From the NCBI GenBank assembly GCA_020859985.1, contig JAJBVD010000077.1, positions 62,001-126,000 on the forward strand: 64,000 nt of DNA, read 5' to 3'. Source of the stretch: Clostridiales bacterium. Its GTDB lineage: Bacteria; Bacillota; Clostridia; Lachnospirales; Lachnospiraceae. Positions 25,699 to 35,349 of this stretch are shown here, in pieces; positions within the stretch are counted from its first letter, which is position 1; each line of letters starts with the position of its first letter. The notes under the pieces are model-generated. The model did no database searches. It saw only the letters and a program-made list of their open reading frames with translations, and was not told where the DNA came from. The position numbers and the translations under genes are program-made.

Positions 25699-27413
25699 TA
25701 TCTCCCTCCTTCCTTTAAAAATTTAAATTGGACAACGATATTCCGTTTGAATTCGTTATATGCTGTTGCAATATTCAAAATCTTTTTATCTTTTTCAATT
25801 CCTTTTAAGTCTCTTAAATTTGCACTTCTTGATATTTCATCCCCTCTGTTTTGAATTGCCTTTTTCAAGATTACATACCATTCCAAAGCTTTATCATTCA
25901 TGGAGTCTGTTTCCTTTATTTTATAAAGCCAGTCACGGAAGGATTGATCTATTTCCAGATACAGTCTTTCACGTTCTTGTTCTACAAGATGGTAATCTTT
26001 ACTATCATATCCTCGAATAGCAGATATTTGTCTGACGAATGGAACCAGGGTCTTCTCAATACGACTCTTAGTATCATCCACCAGTGTATTGATCAGCTCA
26101 ATCCAGCCATCTTTGTTATCGTCAATAAGAACAGCCGTCTCCATTTGAATTTCGTCAATAATTTCATCGACAGGAGACCAGGAAGTTGCATTTCCATCAT
26201 CTCGCATACTTACACTGCAAATCACTACTTTAAAGTGCTGCAGTTTTCCCACCAAACCATTCTCGCAAACTTTGTGATACCAAGCCAGAATCCCCGGCTG
26301 TCGAAAATGCTCTCCTCCTTCGCCGATTCCCATTAAGACATTAAAATGTCTCCAAACCGCTTCGTCAGGACGGTGTTTCTTTGGTGTGAATCGGTTTTTG
26401 TTTTCCCCTGTGTTATTCCATCCCCAACATGTCATAGGCTCTATAAAATTCTCTACATGATTAATCTCGGGCAGCTTGGCAATGAAACAGCTAAAAGGGG
26501 TTCCTTCTTGATAATCATTCATAAAAGAAATCGCCCTGGACCAGTTCGTGTAAAGGCTGGTTCTATTATCAACCTGATTTTTAAAATAGATATCAACATT
26601 TTCCAATGGAGATCTTTCCCATGATGGAATTTGTATTTTCATTATTTCATCATCCAATTTTTTGTCAAAATCTGACGACAGGATGCAATTTAACATCAAT
26701 GTTTCAAAGAGATTATGCCCTTTCAAGTAAATGCCTCCAAGATCATAAAGCCATCCCTTGGAGCATGATCTGTTTGTATCATTCACCTTCTTCTTATCTC
26801 CGGTTCCGGTATATCCCTGAAACATAATCAGCCACCGTGCTAATTGATCATCGCAAAGCTTATCCTTTTCCTCCCCTGTAACCGGCGCAAACAGTGCTAT
26901 CTTATTATTGCTCTCCGAAATCATTCGGTTCAGATTTTTTCCAAAAAACTGGCCTCCTCCGTTTGCTAATGCGTCCATCTCCCCCGGCGTTACCTGATAG
27001 AACGGATACTTGTCATCGAACAAATAAAAGTGATCTCTCCATGCTTCCAGATACTCCTGTACAATTTCCGGGAATTTTCCCCTTTTCCATAAGTTCAGCC
27101 ATGTCTCAAAATAAGGGTCCTCATCATCAGGTAAATCCTCCCGATCAACAGGCTCCAATTGTTGGAAAGTATTTTCGTTAATCTCTATGAAGTCATATGG
27201 ATTCCCTTCACTGTCAAATCTGGAAAAGACCGTCTGTAAAACAGCCAGAAGAACCCGCAATACTGCAAAATCCTGTGTTTTCATTTCTCCCGCAAGATCA
27301 TAGTAATCACCTGCATGAGCAAATACTTCCTTTAAGGATACTTTCTCTGTCTGCCCTGTATCTTCCCGCAATACCATGATCCATTTTTCATCCAATAAGT
27401 TATACCTTCCCAA
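25698..27413 (-). CDS. cse1: Cascade large subunit Cse1 (CasA/Cas8e)
   Basis: Cse1 recognises the PAM and recruits Cas3. The 571-residue protein begins (L)GRYNLLDEKWIMVL and has QDFAVLRVLLAVLQTVFSRF, FQGYTGTGDKKK and the helical-bundle C-terminus. I place the start at a TTG (27411-27413): AGAGGTG is 7 nt upstream and the usual N-terminus begins there. An ATG at 27476 would extend 59 bp into cas3 with no ribosome site. Only 4 bp separate it from cas3. Confidence 0.93.
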   Translation of the reverse strand: MGRYNLLDEKWIMVLREDTGQTEKVSLKEVFAHAGDYYDLAGEMKTQDFAVLRVLLAVLQTVFSRFDSEGNPYDFIEINENTFQQLEPVDREDLPDDEDPYFETWLNLWKRGKFPEIVQEYLEAWRDHFYLFDDKYPFYQVTPGEMDALANGGGQFFGKNLNRMISESNNKIALFAPVTGEEKDKLCDDQLARWLIMFQGYTGTGDKKKVNDTNRSCSKGWLYDLGGIYLKGHNLFETLMLNCILSSDFDKKLDDEIMKIQIPSWERSPLENVDIYFKNQVDNRTSLYTNWSRAISFMNDYQEGTPFSCFIAKLPEINHVENFIEPMTCWGWNNTGENKNRFTPKKHRPDEAVWRHFNVLMGIGEGGEHFRQPGILAWYHKVCENGLVGKLQHFKVVICSVSMRDDGNATSWSPVDEIIDEIQMETAVLIDDNKDGWIELINTLVDDTKSRIEKTLVPFVRQISAIRGYDSKDYHLVEQERERLYLEIDQSFRDWLYKIKETDSMNDKALEWYVILKKAIQNRGDEISRSANLRDLKGIEKDKKILNIATAYNEFKRNIVVQFKFLKEGGR

Positions 27414-27417
27414 TGTC

Positions 27418-30198
27418 TCACACCTCTTTCTGATAGGACAAACCATACTTTTGATCATAGTGTAACAGATAGCCATTCAGTCTGCAATTCATTTGCTCAT
27501 CAAACAAAATGCCCAGGCTCCCTTTAAGCCAACTGGATTCATTCCAATCTTTAAAGTTATTTATATAGACATCTTCCAGCTCACGAATTGTATCATCAAT
27601 TTGATATGGCATGCATAGCGATCTGGGAAGCCGTATTGTTTCTCCTGCGAGCCTCATCCCAATACCTTTATCCTGTACTTCACCTGATAAATCCTGACCT
27701 GCCCTTTCTCCAAACAGGACACCATATCCATGCTCTAATTTCTGTAAAGCGATGACTTCGATACTTTCATCCGTATCCCGCACCTGTGAATGTCCTCCTT
27801 CATCTGACTTATCTTCGGTCGGATATTCCAGCCATTTATGTAATGTTATTTTTTCGGTTCTGTTTCCCAAATATGGCGATTCAAGACGATACGTTTCTGA
27901 TCTGTTTTTCTTTTCTCTCTGCCTGTCATCTGCTTCCTGTTTATATATATTATAGCTTTCCTTCTCATGAGGTGAAAGCATTATTTCCTGATCTCCATAG
28001 ACCGCTTGTACAAGAGGGGAAATATCATCCGGAAGAGAAATATCATCACCCAGGAAATATTGGCTTCGCGCCAGAAGGTAGCCTCCATAGACTACTTTTG
28101 ATCCCTCTTGAAATTCCAGAGCATCGCTGCACCCCAGTAGATAGAGTTTGGGTTCCCTGCATCCGGATGGCCGAATGCGATCGTGTCTGTGAAGGCGTCC
28201 CAGGCGCTGAATCAGAAGATCGACCGGAGCCAATTCACTAATCATCAGGTCAAAGTCTATATCCAATGACTGTTCAATCACCTGAGTACCGACCACGATC
28301 TTCTTTTTCGGACGGTTTTGGTCTTTTCCTTTTCCTAACATCTGCACCAATTCTGTTTCTTTTCGCACCCGCTCCGTCGCAAGAAAAGAAGAATGCAGCA
28401 ATTCTACCGTCTCTTCTCCATATAATTTCGTAAGCTTCTGTGCTAATTCCTGTGCGCGTTTCACAGTATTCATAATGATTCCAATGTTACCGCCTTCGTT
28501 TGCAAACGTTTGGTCAATCACGGTTGTAACATCGGAATCCTGAATTCGTTCAATGGCAATTCTGCGTTCTTCATTTACAGGGAATTCCCTGATTTGATGA
28601 ACCATTTCTCCATCTGTATACGTGATCAGTGGATAGTCGGTCGTAGAGAGATAGTTTTTAAATGGTTTTCCCTCGACCTGCATTTTATTCGCCTTTATAC
28701 CAAGCCCTTTCAGATATGCTTTTGTAAGCTCACATCGTGACTCAGAAGACAGTGTTGCTGACAACAAGATAACCGGCACACGATAACTGGCCATCCATGT
28801 CAACGCCATCTGCAGGTATTGGCTCATGTATGCATCGTAGGCATGGACTTCATCTATAATCACCACTTTTTTAGCAAAACCCAGCTGACGCAGCGCCAAA
28901 TGTTTCTGCTTAAGTGCCGACATGAGAAATTGATCAACGGTTCCTACGACAAAATCATCCAATATTGCCGTCTTCTTCCCGGAAAACCATTGATTCGTAA
29001 TAAAGGCTTCATAAGGATCGCCATCGTCCGCAATATTGCTGGCATTGGTTAGCTTCGCATACTCTGGATTTAAATTCGCTTTGCCATGAATGAGCCGAAG
29101 TTCATTCTTCGAACCACTGTCATTAGAAATACTACTCAACCAATTCACTATCCTTGGAAAAATCCCGTTTGATGTGGCCTGTGTCGGGAGCCCGAAAAAT
29201 ATCCCTTTACGTTCTGTCTGGAAAGCAAGCTGCTCCGCTCCCATCAAAGCAGCTTCTGTTTTTCCCATTCCCATGGGTGCTTCTAAGATGAAAAGGCCCG
29301 GCTGTTTAGTCGATGCAATAGTATCGATAAAAATCTTCTGTAAAGGTCGGGGTGGAAAGCCAAACCGATGCTCAAATTCTTTTGTAGTATCAAACAATCC
29401 ATCTGGCTCCCACCCATGAGTATGAAACCATTCACTCATGCCTTTTTCTAAGCGTGCCTGCGAATCGAATATAGCTTCTTCTTCAATACGTATCAATGGG
29501 AAATAGTTCGTATTGCTGGCAATCCAATCTGCCATGGTTAACAGTCCCAATGCCTGCACCTGTCCAGGAATCGAAAGCACCGGAATCTCTGAGGCTGATT
29601 CAAATTCGGCTCGGGCAAGAGCCCAATCCAGAATATGTCTCTGGCTTTTCTCCCATAATTGCCAAAGTGGATTTGTTTCCTGCTCTGTCTGATAGTAATT
29701 GATTCTATATGTACTGAACTGTTTTTCAATAATGTTCCAACTCGACGGACGCCCATGATGGCCTCCTACGATGGACGAAATATCTTCCGGGCATCGGAAT
29801 CTCTCATCAAAATGGCTCAATAATGTCTCTCCGGCAATATTATGAGGGCTCTCTTTAGCACTGGCAAGCTGCAAATTCGAAATTCCTCTCGCCCCAGCCA
29901 TTTCCAGGCGGTCTAAAAGTTCTATATCAAGATCACTTCTTATTCCGCTTCCCTTAATTTGAAACACCGGAGTGGCCTTCCCCACATCATGGATAGCACC
30001 TAAAAAAAGCATAATCTGCCTTCCCATATCTTGGTCATGATTTCCTGAAATGATCCTCCTTTGTCCGTCACAGAGCCAATGATCCCATAAAAAGCCGCAT
30101 ACCCGACTTGTATCTTCCAAATGTTGCAGCAGAGGAAGCCATTCCCCTTTTGCCTGATAATCATCTTTTTTTGCCCAAAGTGCCTTACACAAATCCAT
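27418..30198 (-). CDS. cas3: CRISPR helicase-nuclease Cas3
   Basis: Cas3 unwinds and degrades DNA marked by Cascade. The 926-residue protein has an N-terminal HD nuclease (LLQHLEDTSRV, GAIHDVGKATPVFQ, GGHHGRP) and a superfamily 2 helicase: Walker A APMGMGKTEAALMG, DEAD-type IIDEVHAYDAYM, motif III LLSATLS, then VGTQVIEQSLDIDFD and the arginine-finger motif QRLGRLHRH. The C-terminal domain follows. ATG preceded by GAGG at 9 nt. First gene of the cas operon. Confidence 0.97.
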   Translation of the reverse strand: MDLCKALWAKKDDYQAKGEWLPLLQHLEDTSRVCGFLWDHWLCDGQRRIISGNHDQDMGRQIMLFLGAIHDVGKATPVFQIKGSGIRSDLDIELLDRLEMAGARGISNLQLASAKESPHNIAGETLLSHFDERFRCPEDISSIVGGHHGRPSSWNIIEKQFSTYRINYYQTEQETNPLWQLWEKSQRHILDWALARAEFESASEIPVLSIPGQVQALGLLTMADWIASNTNYFPLIRIEEEAIFDSQARLEKGMSEWFHTHGWEPDGLFDTTKEFEHRFGFPPRPLQKIFIDTIASTKQPGLFILEAPMGMGKTEAALMGAEQLAFQTERKGIFFGLPTQATSNGIFPRIVNWLSSISNDSGSKNELRLIHGKANLNPEYAKLTNASNIADDGDPYEAFITNQWFSGKKTAILDDFVVGTVDQFLMSALKQKHLALRQLGFAKKVVIIDEVHAYDAYMSQYLQMALTWMASYRVPVILLSATLSSESRCELTKAYLKGLGIKANKMQVEGKPFKNYLSTTDYPLITYTDGEMVHQIREFPVNEERRIAIERIQDSDVTTVIDQTFANEGGNIGIIMNTVKRAQELAQKLTKLYGEETVELLHSSFLATERVRKETELVQMLGKGKDQNRPKKKIVVGTQVIEQSLDIDFDLMISELAPVDLLIQRLGRLHRHDRIRPSGCREPKLYLLGCSDALEFQEGSKVVYGGYLLARSQYFLGDDISLPDDISPLVQAVYGDQEIMLSPHEKESYNIYKQEADDRQREKKNRSETYRLESPYLGNRTEKITLHKWLEYPTEDKSDEGGHSQVRDTDESIEVIALQKLEHGYGVLFGERAGQDLSGEVQDKGIGMRLAGETIRLPRSLCMPYQIDDTIRELEDVYINNFKDWNESSWLKGSLGILFDEQMNCRLNGYLLHYDQKYGLSYQKEV

Positions 30199-30221
30199 CG
30201 TCTTTTCCTCATTTTCCCCGC

Positions 30222-30347
30222 TTAGTCTATGAAGCGTTCTCTATTGTTTTTTAAAAGGAAGCCAGCACCCATTGGGCACTGGCACCATTCTAAAACAGTT
30301 GCCAGATTTAAACGATTATCTAGCATGCACATCTCTGATTTGGACAA
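30222..30347 (-). CDS. Possible short ORF between the HipA-like gene and cas3 (41 aa)
   Basis: From a TTG start near GGGAGG the frame encodes SKSEMCMLDNRLNLATVLEW and ends LLKNNRERFID, 24 bp before cas3. Composition is plausible for protein but it has no recognised relatives and an unusual start. It may instead be only the untranslated leader of the cas operon; no strong promoter is visible in 30199-30364. Confidence 0.25.
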   Translation of the reverse strand: MSKSEMCMLDNRLNLATVLEWCQCPMGAGFLLKNNRERFID

Positions 30348-30364
30348 CAAACCTCCCAGACCTT

Positions 30365-31138
30365 TTACATAGCAAAATCTGCCCGATACCGTTCCATCTG
30401 ACTTACTATTAATTCGCACAAACCTTCCGATTCATCTTCCTGTTCTCTCAAATAATCAAGAACAAACGCCTGTACTTTTCCATAATCTATTTTGATCTCG
30501 CATTCCCCGAGTAAACGTGCCTGCTCCTGAAAATTCCGTGAAAAGGGCTGCGGTGTCATTTTCCTGAATTTTTCTTCAAGCGGCATCGCATCCGGGAATA
30601 CATGTTTCAGGCTGAAAAAAGAAGCGCCAAAATCAAACATAGGGGCTTCCCGGAAACCATCCGCTGTCTGTATCAACGACAGGTTATGAAAGTGCCGGTC
30701 CACATCCAGCGTCAGCATATCAAAATAAAGCATTTTATTCAGATAGCTTCTGCAATCTACTCCCGTGTACTTTTTCACGAAACCAAGAACAAATTCAATT
30801 CGCTCCTTGGGCGAGTCAAATGCGGAAATCCGATTCTTCAGTTCCCCGCCCGTGACCATTTTATACAGACGATGAAAGGTGACAACCGTCTCGCCTTCTT
30901 CTGTGAAAGACCTGCTGCGACATCCAGGCATATCATTGATCAGGCATTCCTCATAAGCAACAAATTCAGAGACATTGCTGCAGGAGAGAATACGGCTGCA
31001 AACCGCCTCGCTCCGGCCTTCTGTCCCATTATAATTCTGTTTGTACCAGAAGCCGTTTTTATAATACTTATTTGTCATGCCGAGACTTCCATACTGGCTT
31101 CCGACAAAAAACTCGTTGTCGATTGCATAATTCTTCAT
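30365..31138 (-). CDS. HipA-like serine/threonine kinase domain protein
   Basis: A 257-residue protein with the active site of HipA-type kinases: NKMLYFDMLTLDVDRHFHNL carries the catalytic D-x-D-R-H-x2-N motif, and EAPMFDFGASFF the metal-binding Asp. It lacks most of the HipA N-terminal region (HipA is ~440 residues), which may be supplied by the small gene upstream. Such kinases are toxins or signalling kinases in toxin-antitoxin-like pairs; no HipB-type HTH antitoxin is seen here. The ATG at 31138 is preferred (GGGGATGG upstream); 31147 is an alternative. Adjacent to cas3 on the same strand. Confidence 0.8.
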   Translation of the reverse strand: MKNYAIDNEFFVGSQYGSLGMTNKYYKNGFWYKQNYNGTEGRSEAVCSRILSCSNVSEFVAYEECLINDMPGCRSRSFTEEGETVVTFHRLYKMVTGGELKNRISAFDSPKERIEFVLGFVKKYTGVDCRSYLNKMLYFDMLTLDVDRHFHNLSLIQTADGFREAPMFDFGASFFSLKHVFPDAMPLEEKFRKMTPQPFSRNFQEQARLLGECEIKIDYGKVQAFVLDYLREQEDESEGLCELIVSQMERYRADFAM

Positions 31139-31256
31139 ATATTCCATCCCCACGTGATTTCTGTCTCAGTTTCAGGCTTTCCCTCATTTCTGCGTGATCT
31201 CCGGTCGCGGCTGCATGGGTTACCTGCTATTGTATTGAGCCTACGAAGCTTTCAGG

Positions 31257-31604
31257 CTAGTCCCGGACTTTCACTTCATCCCAAGTGATTTCTTCGCCGG
31301 GAAATTTCAGCCAGAGAAAATCTTCCCACATGACGCCGTGCGTCACCTGCACAATCTCATAAGGATTGTATTCCGTGAAATTCATACATTTCAGATATTC
31401 CGAAAGGCAGGTTCGTCCCTTTGGCATGCATCGGCTTTCCAGAAACTCAAACATCTGCGCAAAAGTCGGCTCATCGAACAGATATGGCACGTAAGAGATT
31501 TTATCCGTAAAGCGCTCATATTTTACAGACAGATGCTCCCTGTCCATTTCCACGTGAGAAGTCCTTTCATTTCTAAAATAAGTATCAAATATAAACGGAG
31601 CCAT
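31257..31604 (-). CDS. Small partner protein of HipA-like kinases (115 aa)
   Basis: The product ends with YNPYEIVQVTHGVMWEDFLW and LKFPGEEITWDEVK, a pattern I associate with short ORFs that precede HipA-like kinases in Firmicutes. In some systems the N-terminal part of HipA is split off as a separate protein (HipS-like); that role here is inference. ATG with GAGG 7 nt upstream. The gap to the kinase gene is 118 bp. Confidence 0.6.
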   Translation of the reverse strand: MAPFIFDTYFRNERTSHVEMDREHLSVKYERFTDKISYVPYLFDEPTFAQMFEFLESRCMPKGRTCLSEYLKCMNFTEYNPYEIVQVTHGVMWEDFLWLKFPGEEITWDEVKVRD

Positions 31605-31757
31605 ATCGTTACCTCTTGCAAATCCACATTATCTTTCTTAAAAATTATTCACTATTTTGACACATTTGTCAACCAATGATTCTGAATAATCCTGTTCAAT
31701 CGCAAACCGCAGATTAAATTAAATAGAATGGGCCTTGGCGCATCCACGCGGAGCGTT

Positions 31758-31815
31758 TTAGCTTTATAGGAACCAAGTTTCCTATAAAGCTAAAAAGAGA
31801 GCCACAAAGTGACTC
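31758..31815 (-). terminator. Terminator plus a long perfect hairpin
   Basis: GAGTCAC/GTGGCTC (31799-31815) followed by U-run (31792-31796) is a terminator for the hydrolase gene. Directly beyond is a perfect 15-bp inverted repeat TTAGCTTTATAGGAA / TTCCTATAAAGCTAA (31758-31772 and 31779-31793), which overlaps the U-run. Confidence 0.65.
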
Positions 31816-31831
31816 CCCCGTATTATCTATT

Positions 31832-32380
31832 TCACTTTCCCACATACTCCTCCACCCGCTTCATAATCGACTGCAGATTCGCCAAATCCGTTTCCACGTT
31901 GCCTGTCTCCAGCGAATGATTCGCATTTTCATAAATATAAAGAAGCAGCGCTCTCTTCCGGCACTCTTCCCTCGCAAGTTCTGTTTCGATCCAACCGTCG
32001 TGCGTCCCATGGAAAACGATGCCCGGCTGATCCATAAGCGGAAAGGACTGTCCTACTGGCGTAAAATAAATATTCCGTGTCCGGAGGTTGTGTTTGCTGC
32101 CGTAAGCCGAGGCGATCGCGGTACCGATGCTTTTCGAGATGAACAGGATTTCATTCGCTGATGAAAAATCTGTATTTTTCAATAGCTCTTCCGATTGCGC
32201 CAATGCATTATAAAAGCAGGCTTCCATTTTCTCGGCAGATCCTTTCACTCCGGATGGAAAGTTACCGTACGTAACGTTGACTGTCTCATATCCGTATGTC
32301 TGTGCAATCTTTCTGCTGTAATATAAAAGTGGTTTGTCCACATGGTAACCGATACCGGGAAATATTACCGCAAGCTTCAT
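31832..32380 (-). CDS. Alpha/beta-hydrolase-like protein
   Basis: A 182-residue small hydrolase. It starts MKLAVIFPGIGYHVDKPLLYY; the nucleophile elbow is probably ILFISKSIGTAIASAY (S-K-S-I-G form), the acid in IVFHGTHDGWIE and the His in YENANHSLETG, completing a Ser-Asp-His triad. Substrate unknown. ATG with AGGAGAT upstream. It follows the TrmH-family gene by 12 bp and is probably co-transcribed. Confidence 0.75.
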   Translation of the reverse strand: MKLAVIFPGIGYHVDKPLLYYSRKIAQTYGYETVNVTYGNFPSGVKGSAEKMEACFYNALAQSEELLKNTDFSSANEILFISKSIGTAIASAYGSKHNLRTRNIYFTPVGQSFPLMDQPGIVFHGTHDGWIETELAREECRKRALLLYIYENANHSLETGNVETDLANLQSIMKRVEEYVGK

Positions 32381-32392
32381 AACCTTTATCTC

Positions 32393-33202
32393 CTATTTTC
32401 TCCTGCAAAGCTGCCAGAACGCAACTGCACTTGTGGCAGCGACATTCAGTGAATCCACTCCGTTTGCCATTGGGATCCGTACCGTGTAATCGCAATGGGC
32501 AATCGTGGAAGATTTCAGCCCGTCTCCCTCCGTTCCGAGAACTACTGCCAGACGGGGAATTTCGTTTAATACCGGATCGTCCAGAACCAGCGAATCCTCA
32601 CATAAAGCCATCGCCACGGTGACGAACCCGCAGGAATGCAGCTGTTCTGTCCAGTTTCCCGCTTCCAGATATCCCCACGGGATCTGAAACACGGTTCCCA
32701 TACTGACGCGTGCCGCCCTACGATATAAGGGATCGCTGCATCCTTTTGTCAACAGGACGGATTCCACCCCCAATGCCGCGGCCGAGCGGAAAATCGCGCC
32801 CACATTGGTCGGATTCATCACGTTCTCCAGAACGGCTATCCGGTGCAGGTCCCGGCAGAAGTCCAGTGGTTCAGGAAGCTTCTTTCTCTTCATCAAACAT
32901 AACACGCCCCGCGTCATGGAATATCCCGTAATGCTTTCCAGCACACTCCTGTCAGATGTGTACACGGGAACATCCGGATAACCGGAAAGCAATTCGGCCG
33001 CCGACCCGGACAGCTGCGTTTTTTCGATTAGGAAGGACACCGGGCAGTAGCCTGCATCCAGTGCCCGCCGTATTACATTTGGGCTTTCCGCGATGAACAT
33101 GCCCGGCTCCGGTTCGTTGCAGTGAAGCAGCTGACGTTCCGAAAGCTGCGAAAATGGGAGCAACTCCGGTATTTCCAGATCTGTAATCTCTATCAAATTC
33201 AT
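32393..33202 (-). CDS. TrmH/SpoU-family RNA 2'-O-methyltransferase
   Basis: A 269-residue SPOUT methyltransferase. The three family motifs are present: NPTNVGAIFRSAAALGV, LAVVLGTEGDGL and IPMANGVDSLNVAATSAVAF, forming the AdoMet trefoil knot. The N-terminal part (FIAESPNVIRRALDAGY) resembles the RNA-binding substrate domain of rRNA methylases. It probably modifies rRNA or tRNA; the site is unknown. ATG with AAGGGAA upstream. Confidence 0.93.
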   Translation of the reverse strand: MNLIEITDLEIPELLPFSQLSERQLLHCNEPEPGMFIAESPNVIRRALDAGYCPVSFLIEKTQLSGSAAELLSGYPDVPVYTSDRSVLESITGYSMTRGVLCLMKRKKLPEPLDFCRDLHRIAVLENVMNPTNVGAIFRSAAALGVESVLLTKGCSDPLYRRAARVSMGTVFQIPWGYLEAGNWTEQLHSCGFVTVAMALCEDSLVLDDPVLNEIPRLAVVLGTEGDGLKSSTIAHCDYTVRIPMANGVDSLNVAATSAVAFWQLCRRK

Positions 33203-33302
33203 TCTATTCCCTTAAAATAAGTTTTATAAAATGCATATTATTTATATTTACATTAATATACACAGCATATTCAAATCTAATAATTGCAATGTTTTTCTTT
33301 CG

Positions 33303-34457
33303 TTATTTTTTTGACGTCACCGTTGTTATTAACATCGCATCCCCAAAGCTAAAAAACCGATACCTCTCTTCCACCGCCACGCGATACGCGTTCAGAACAT
33401 TCTCCCGTCCGGCCAGTGCAGACACCAGCATCAGCAGGGTGGATTCCGGCAGATGGAAGTTCGTGATCAGCGCGTCAAGCAAGCGGAACTGATAGCCTGG
33501 ATAGATGAAGATATCCGTCCAGCCGCTGCAGGCCTGAATGCCGCCGTCGAAGCGCTGTGCCGCGGATTCGATGGTGCGGCAGCTGGTCGTGCCGACACAG
33601 ATGACGCGGCCGCCGTTTGCTTTGGTCTCGCGAATGATGTCTGCTGCCTCTTCTGTAATCTGATAAAATTCAGAATGCATGTGGTGCTGTGCCACGTCTT
33701 CGACCTTAACGGGTCGGAACGTGCCGAGTCCCACGTGAAGGGTGACTTCCGCGATGCGCACGCCCATCGCGCGCACCTGTTCCAGCAGCTCCGGCGTAAA
33801 ATGCAGGCCGGCTGTCGGCGCGGCGGCCGATCCCTCGTATTTTGCGTAAACGGTCTGATAACGGTTTTTGTCTTTTAGTTCATGCGTGATGTAGGGGGGA
33901 AGCGGCATCTGGCCAAGCTGATCGAGTATTTCTTCGAAAATTCCTTCATAGGTAAACCGGATCAGACGGTTACCCTCCTCCACCACATCAATGACCTCGC
34001 CAACGAGAAGTCCGCCGCCGAATACTATTTTCGTACCCGGACGGGCTTTTTTGCCGGGGCGCACAAGTGTTTCCCAGACATTATCCGCCTTGCGTTTAAG
34101 CAGGAGTACTTCGATTGTCGCTCCCAACTGGTATTCACTATTTCCGGTCTCAGATGACTGCTGCAAATTTTCTGATATCTGACCGTCACCCACAGCATGG
34201 TCACTGCCCTGCGACGCATCACCTGAATTCTCCGCCAGTACACGATTCCCGTAAAGGCGGGCGGGAATGACTTTGGTATTATTCAGCACCAGGCAATCGC
34301 CCGGATGCAGATATTCTGTGATATTGTAAAAATGCCGGTGCTCAATCGCGCCGGTGTCCTTATCCAGTACAAGGAGTCGTGAGGCAGACCGGTCTTCCAA
34401 CGGGTCCTGCGCGATCAGTTCCTGCGGCAGATCAAAATTAAAATCGGATGTCTTCAT
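33303..34457 (-). CDS. queA: tRNA preQ1(34) S-adenosylmethionine ribosyltransferase-isomerase
   Basis: QueA adds the ribosyl part of AdoMet to preQ1 in tRNA to make epoxyqueuosine. The 384-residue product starts [20 protein letters not shown] and has [63 protein letters not shown] [10 protein letters not shown], and [20 protein letters not shown] ~40-residue polar insert (residues ~75-113, rich in S, G, Q, N) after the RLYG motif is unusual. The ATG at 34455-34457 has GAAGGAAAG upstream. No tgt or queC-F genes are in the window. Confidence 0.95.
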   Translation of the reverse strand: MKTSDFNFDLPQELIAQDPLEDRSASRLLVLDKDTGAIEHRHFYNITEYLHPGDCLVLNNTKVIPARLYGNRVLAENSGDASQGSDHAVGDGQISENLQQSSETGNSEYQLGATIEVLLLKRKADNVWETLVRPGKKARPGTKIVFGGGLLVGEVIDVVEEGNRLIRFTYEGIFEEILDQLGQMPLPPYITHELKDKNRYQTVYAKYEGSAAAPTAGLHFTPELLEQVRAMGVRIAEVTLHVGLGTFRPVKVEDVAQHHMHSEFYQITEEAADIIRETKANGGRVICVGTTSCRTIESAAQRFDGGIQACSGWTDIFIYPGYQFRLLDALITNFHLPESTLLMLVSALAGRENVLNAYRVAVEERYRFFSFGDAMLITTVTSKK

Positions 34458-34556
34458 TTTGTTCTTTCCTTCTTTATATCGGGTATGACCGTTTTTCACC
34501 TTAGCTTATCCGCACGAGGCGAGTGTGACTCCGGGCGTAAAACTTTTATCGTGCCC

Positions 34557-35189
34557 TTACTCATAAAAAATCCTGTCCTGCTCCGTGATTTTCCAGACTC
34601 CGTCTGCAAGATCTACGATCGTGACAGCGCAATTCTTTGGCACGCCGCCGCTCCAGTAATCGCGAAGCGCACAGTGCGTAATGTTCGCCAGCAGCGCACG
34701 GGAAGCCGCGCCATGGGTGGAGATTAAAATGTTTTGTCCTTTTTCATATGACATTTTCAGCGCTTCTGCTCTCAATTCCTCCAGAAAATCGCCTGTCCGC
34801 GCGATCAGCGCCTGAAAGCTTTCGCCACCCGCGGGCGGAACATACCGCTCCGGGTCATTGAAGAAATTGATAAAATTATCGACATTGAGCACGCCATTCT
34901 CATCACGCACGCGCTCGCCCTCCATCGCCCCAAAACTGATTTCCTGAATGCGCGGTTCTGTGATGATCGGTGCTATATTGTTCCCCGACGCCAGTTCCGC
35001 CGTCTCTCTTGCGCGGGAGAGCGGGCTGGTGTAAATTCGGTCAAAATAGATGCCTTCACGAGTTAACCCTTCGCCGGTTTTTCTCGCCAGATCACGGCCA
35101 TTCTCATTTAATGGAACATCTGTCCGGCCCTGCAGGCGGTAGGAGGAGTTCCATTCCGTCTGTCCGTGCCTGATTATATACAATCTCAT
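34557..35189 (-). CDS. Histidine phosphatase family protein (phosphoglycerate mutase-like)
   Basis: A 210-residue enzyme with the RHG motif MRLYIIRHGQTEWNSSYRLQ (phospho-His) and GRTDVPLNENG, then YTSPLSRARETAEL with the second Arg and the second His in LISTHGAASRALL. Enzymes of this branch are varied phosphatases (e.g. CobC, GpmB types); true mutase activity is unlikely since gpmI is present. The ATG at 35187-35189 has GAGG at 7 nt. Confidence 0.88.
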   Translation of the reverse strand: MRLYIIRHGQTEWNSSYRLQGRTDVPLNENGRDLARKTGEGLTREGIYFDRIYTSPLSRARETAELASGNNIAPIITEPRIQEISFGAMEGERVRDENGVLNVDNFINFFNDPERYVPPAGGESFQALIARTGDFLEELRAEALKMSYEKGQNILISTHGAASRALLANITHCALRDYWSGGVPKNCAVTIVDLADGVWKITEQDRIFYE

Positions 35190-35287
35190 TCTGGTCCTCA
35201 ACAATTCTGATATCTGTTAAAATTCATCACGCGCTCCTGCAAGCGAGCAGGAGACGGCTTGCCCGGCCGCCTTACGCATATTACAAT

Positions 35288-35316
35288 GAAAAGCCCTGCA
35301 AGCGCAAGGCTTTTCT
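35288..35316 (-). terminator. Probable terminator of pheST
   Basis: Minus strand GAAAAGCC and GGGCTTTTC around a 13-nt loop, with the U-run forming part of the stem, ~35 bp after the pheT stop. Beyond it the sequence GAGACGGCTTGCC (35251-35263) and a small CTCCTGC/GCAGGAG hairpin follow. Confidence 0.55.
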
Positions 35317-35349
35317 ATTTCTGTCATAAACAATCACATATTTTTTTAC

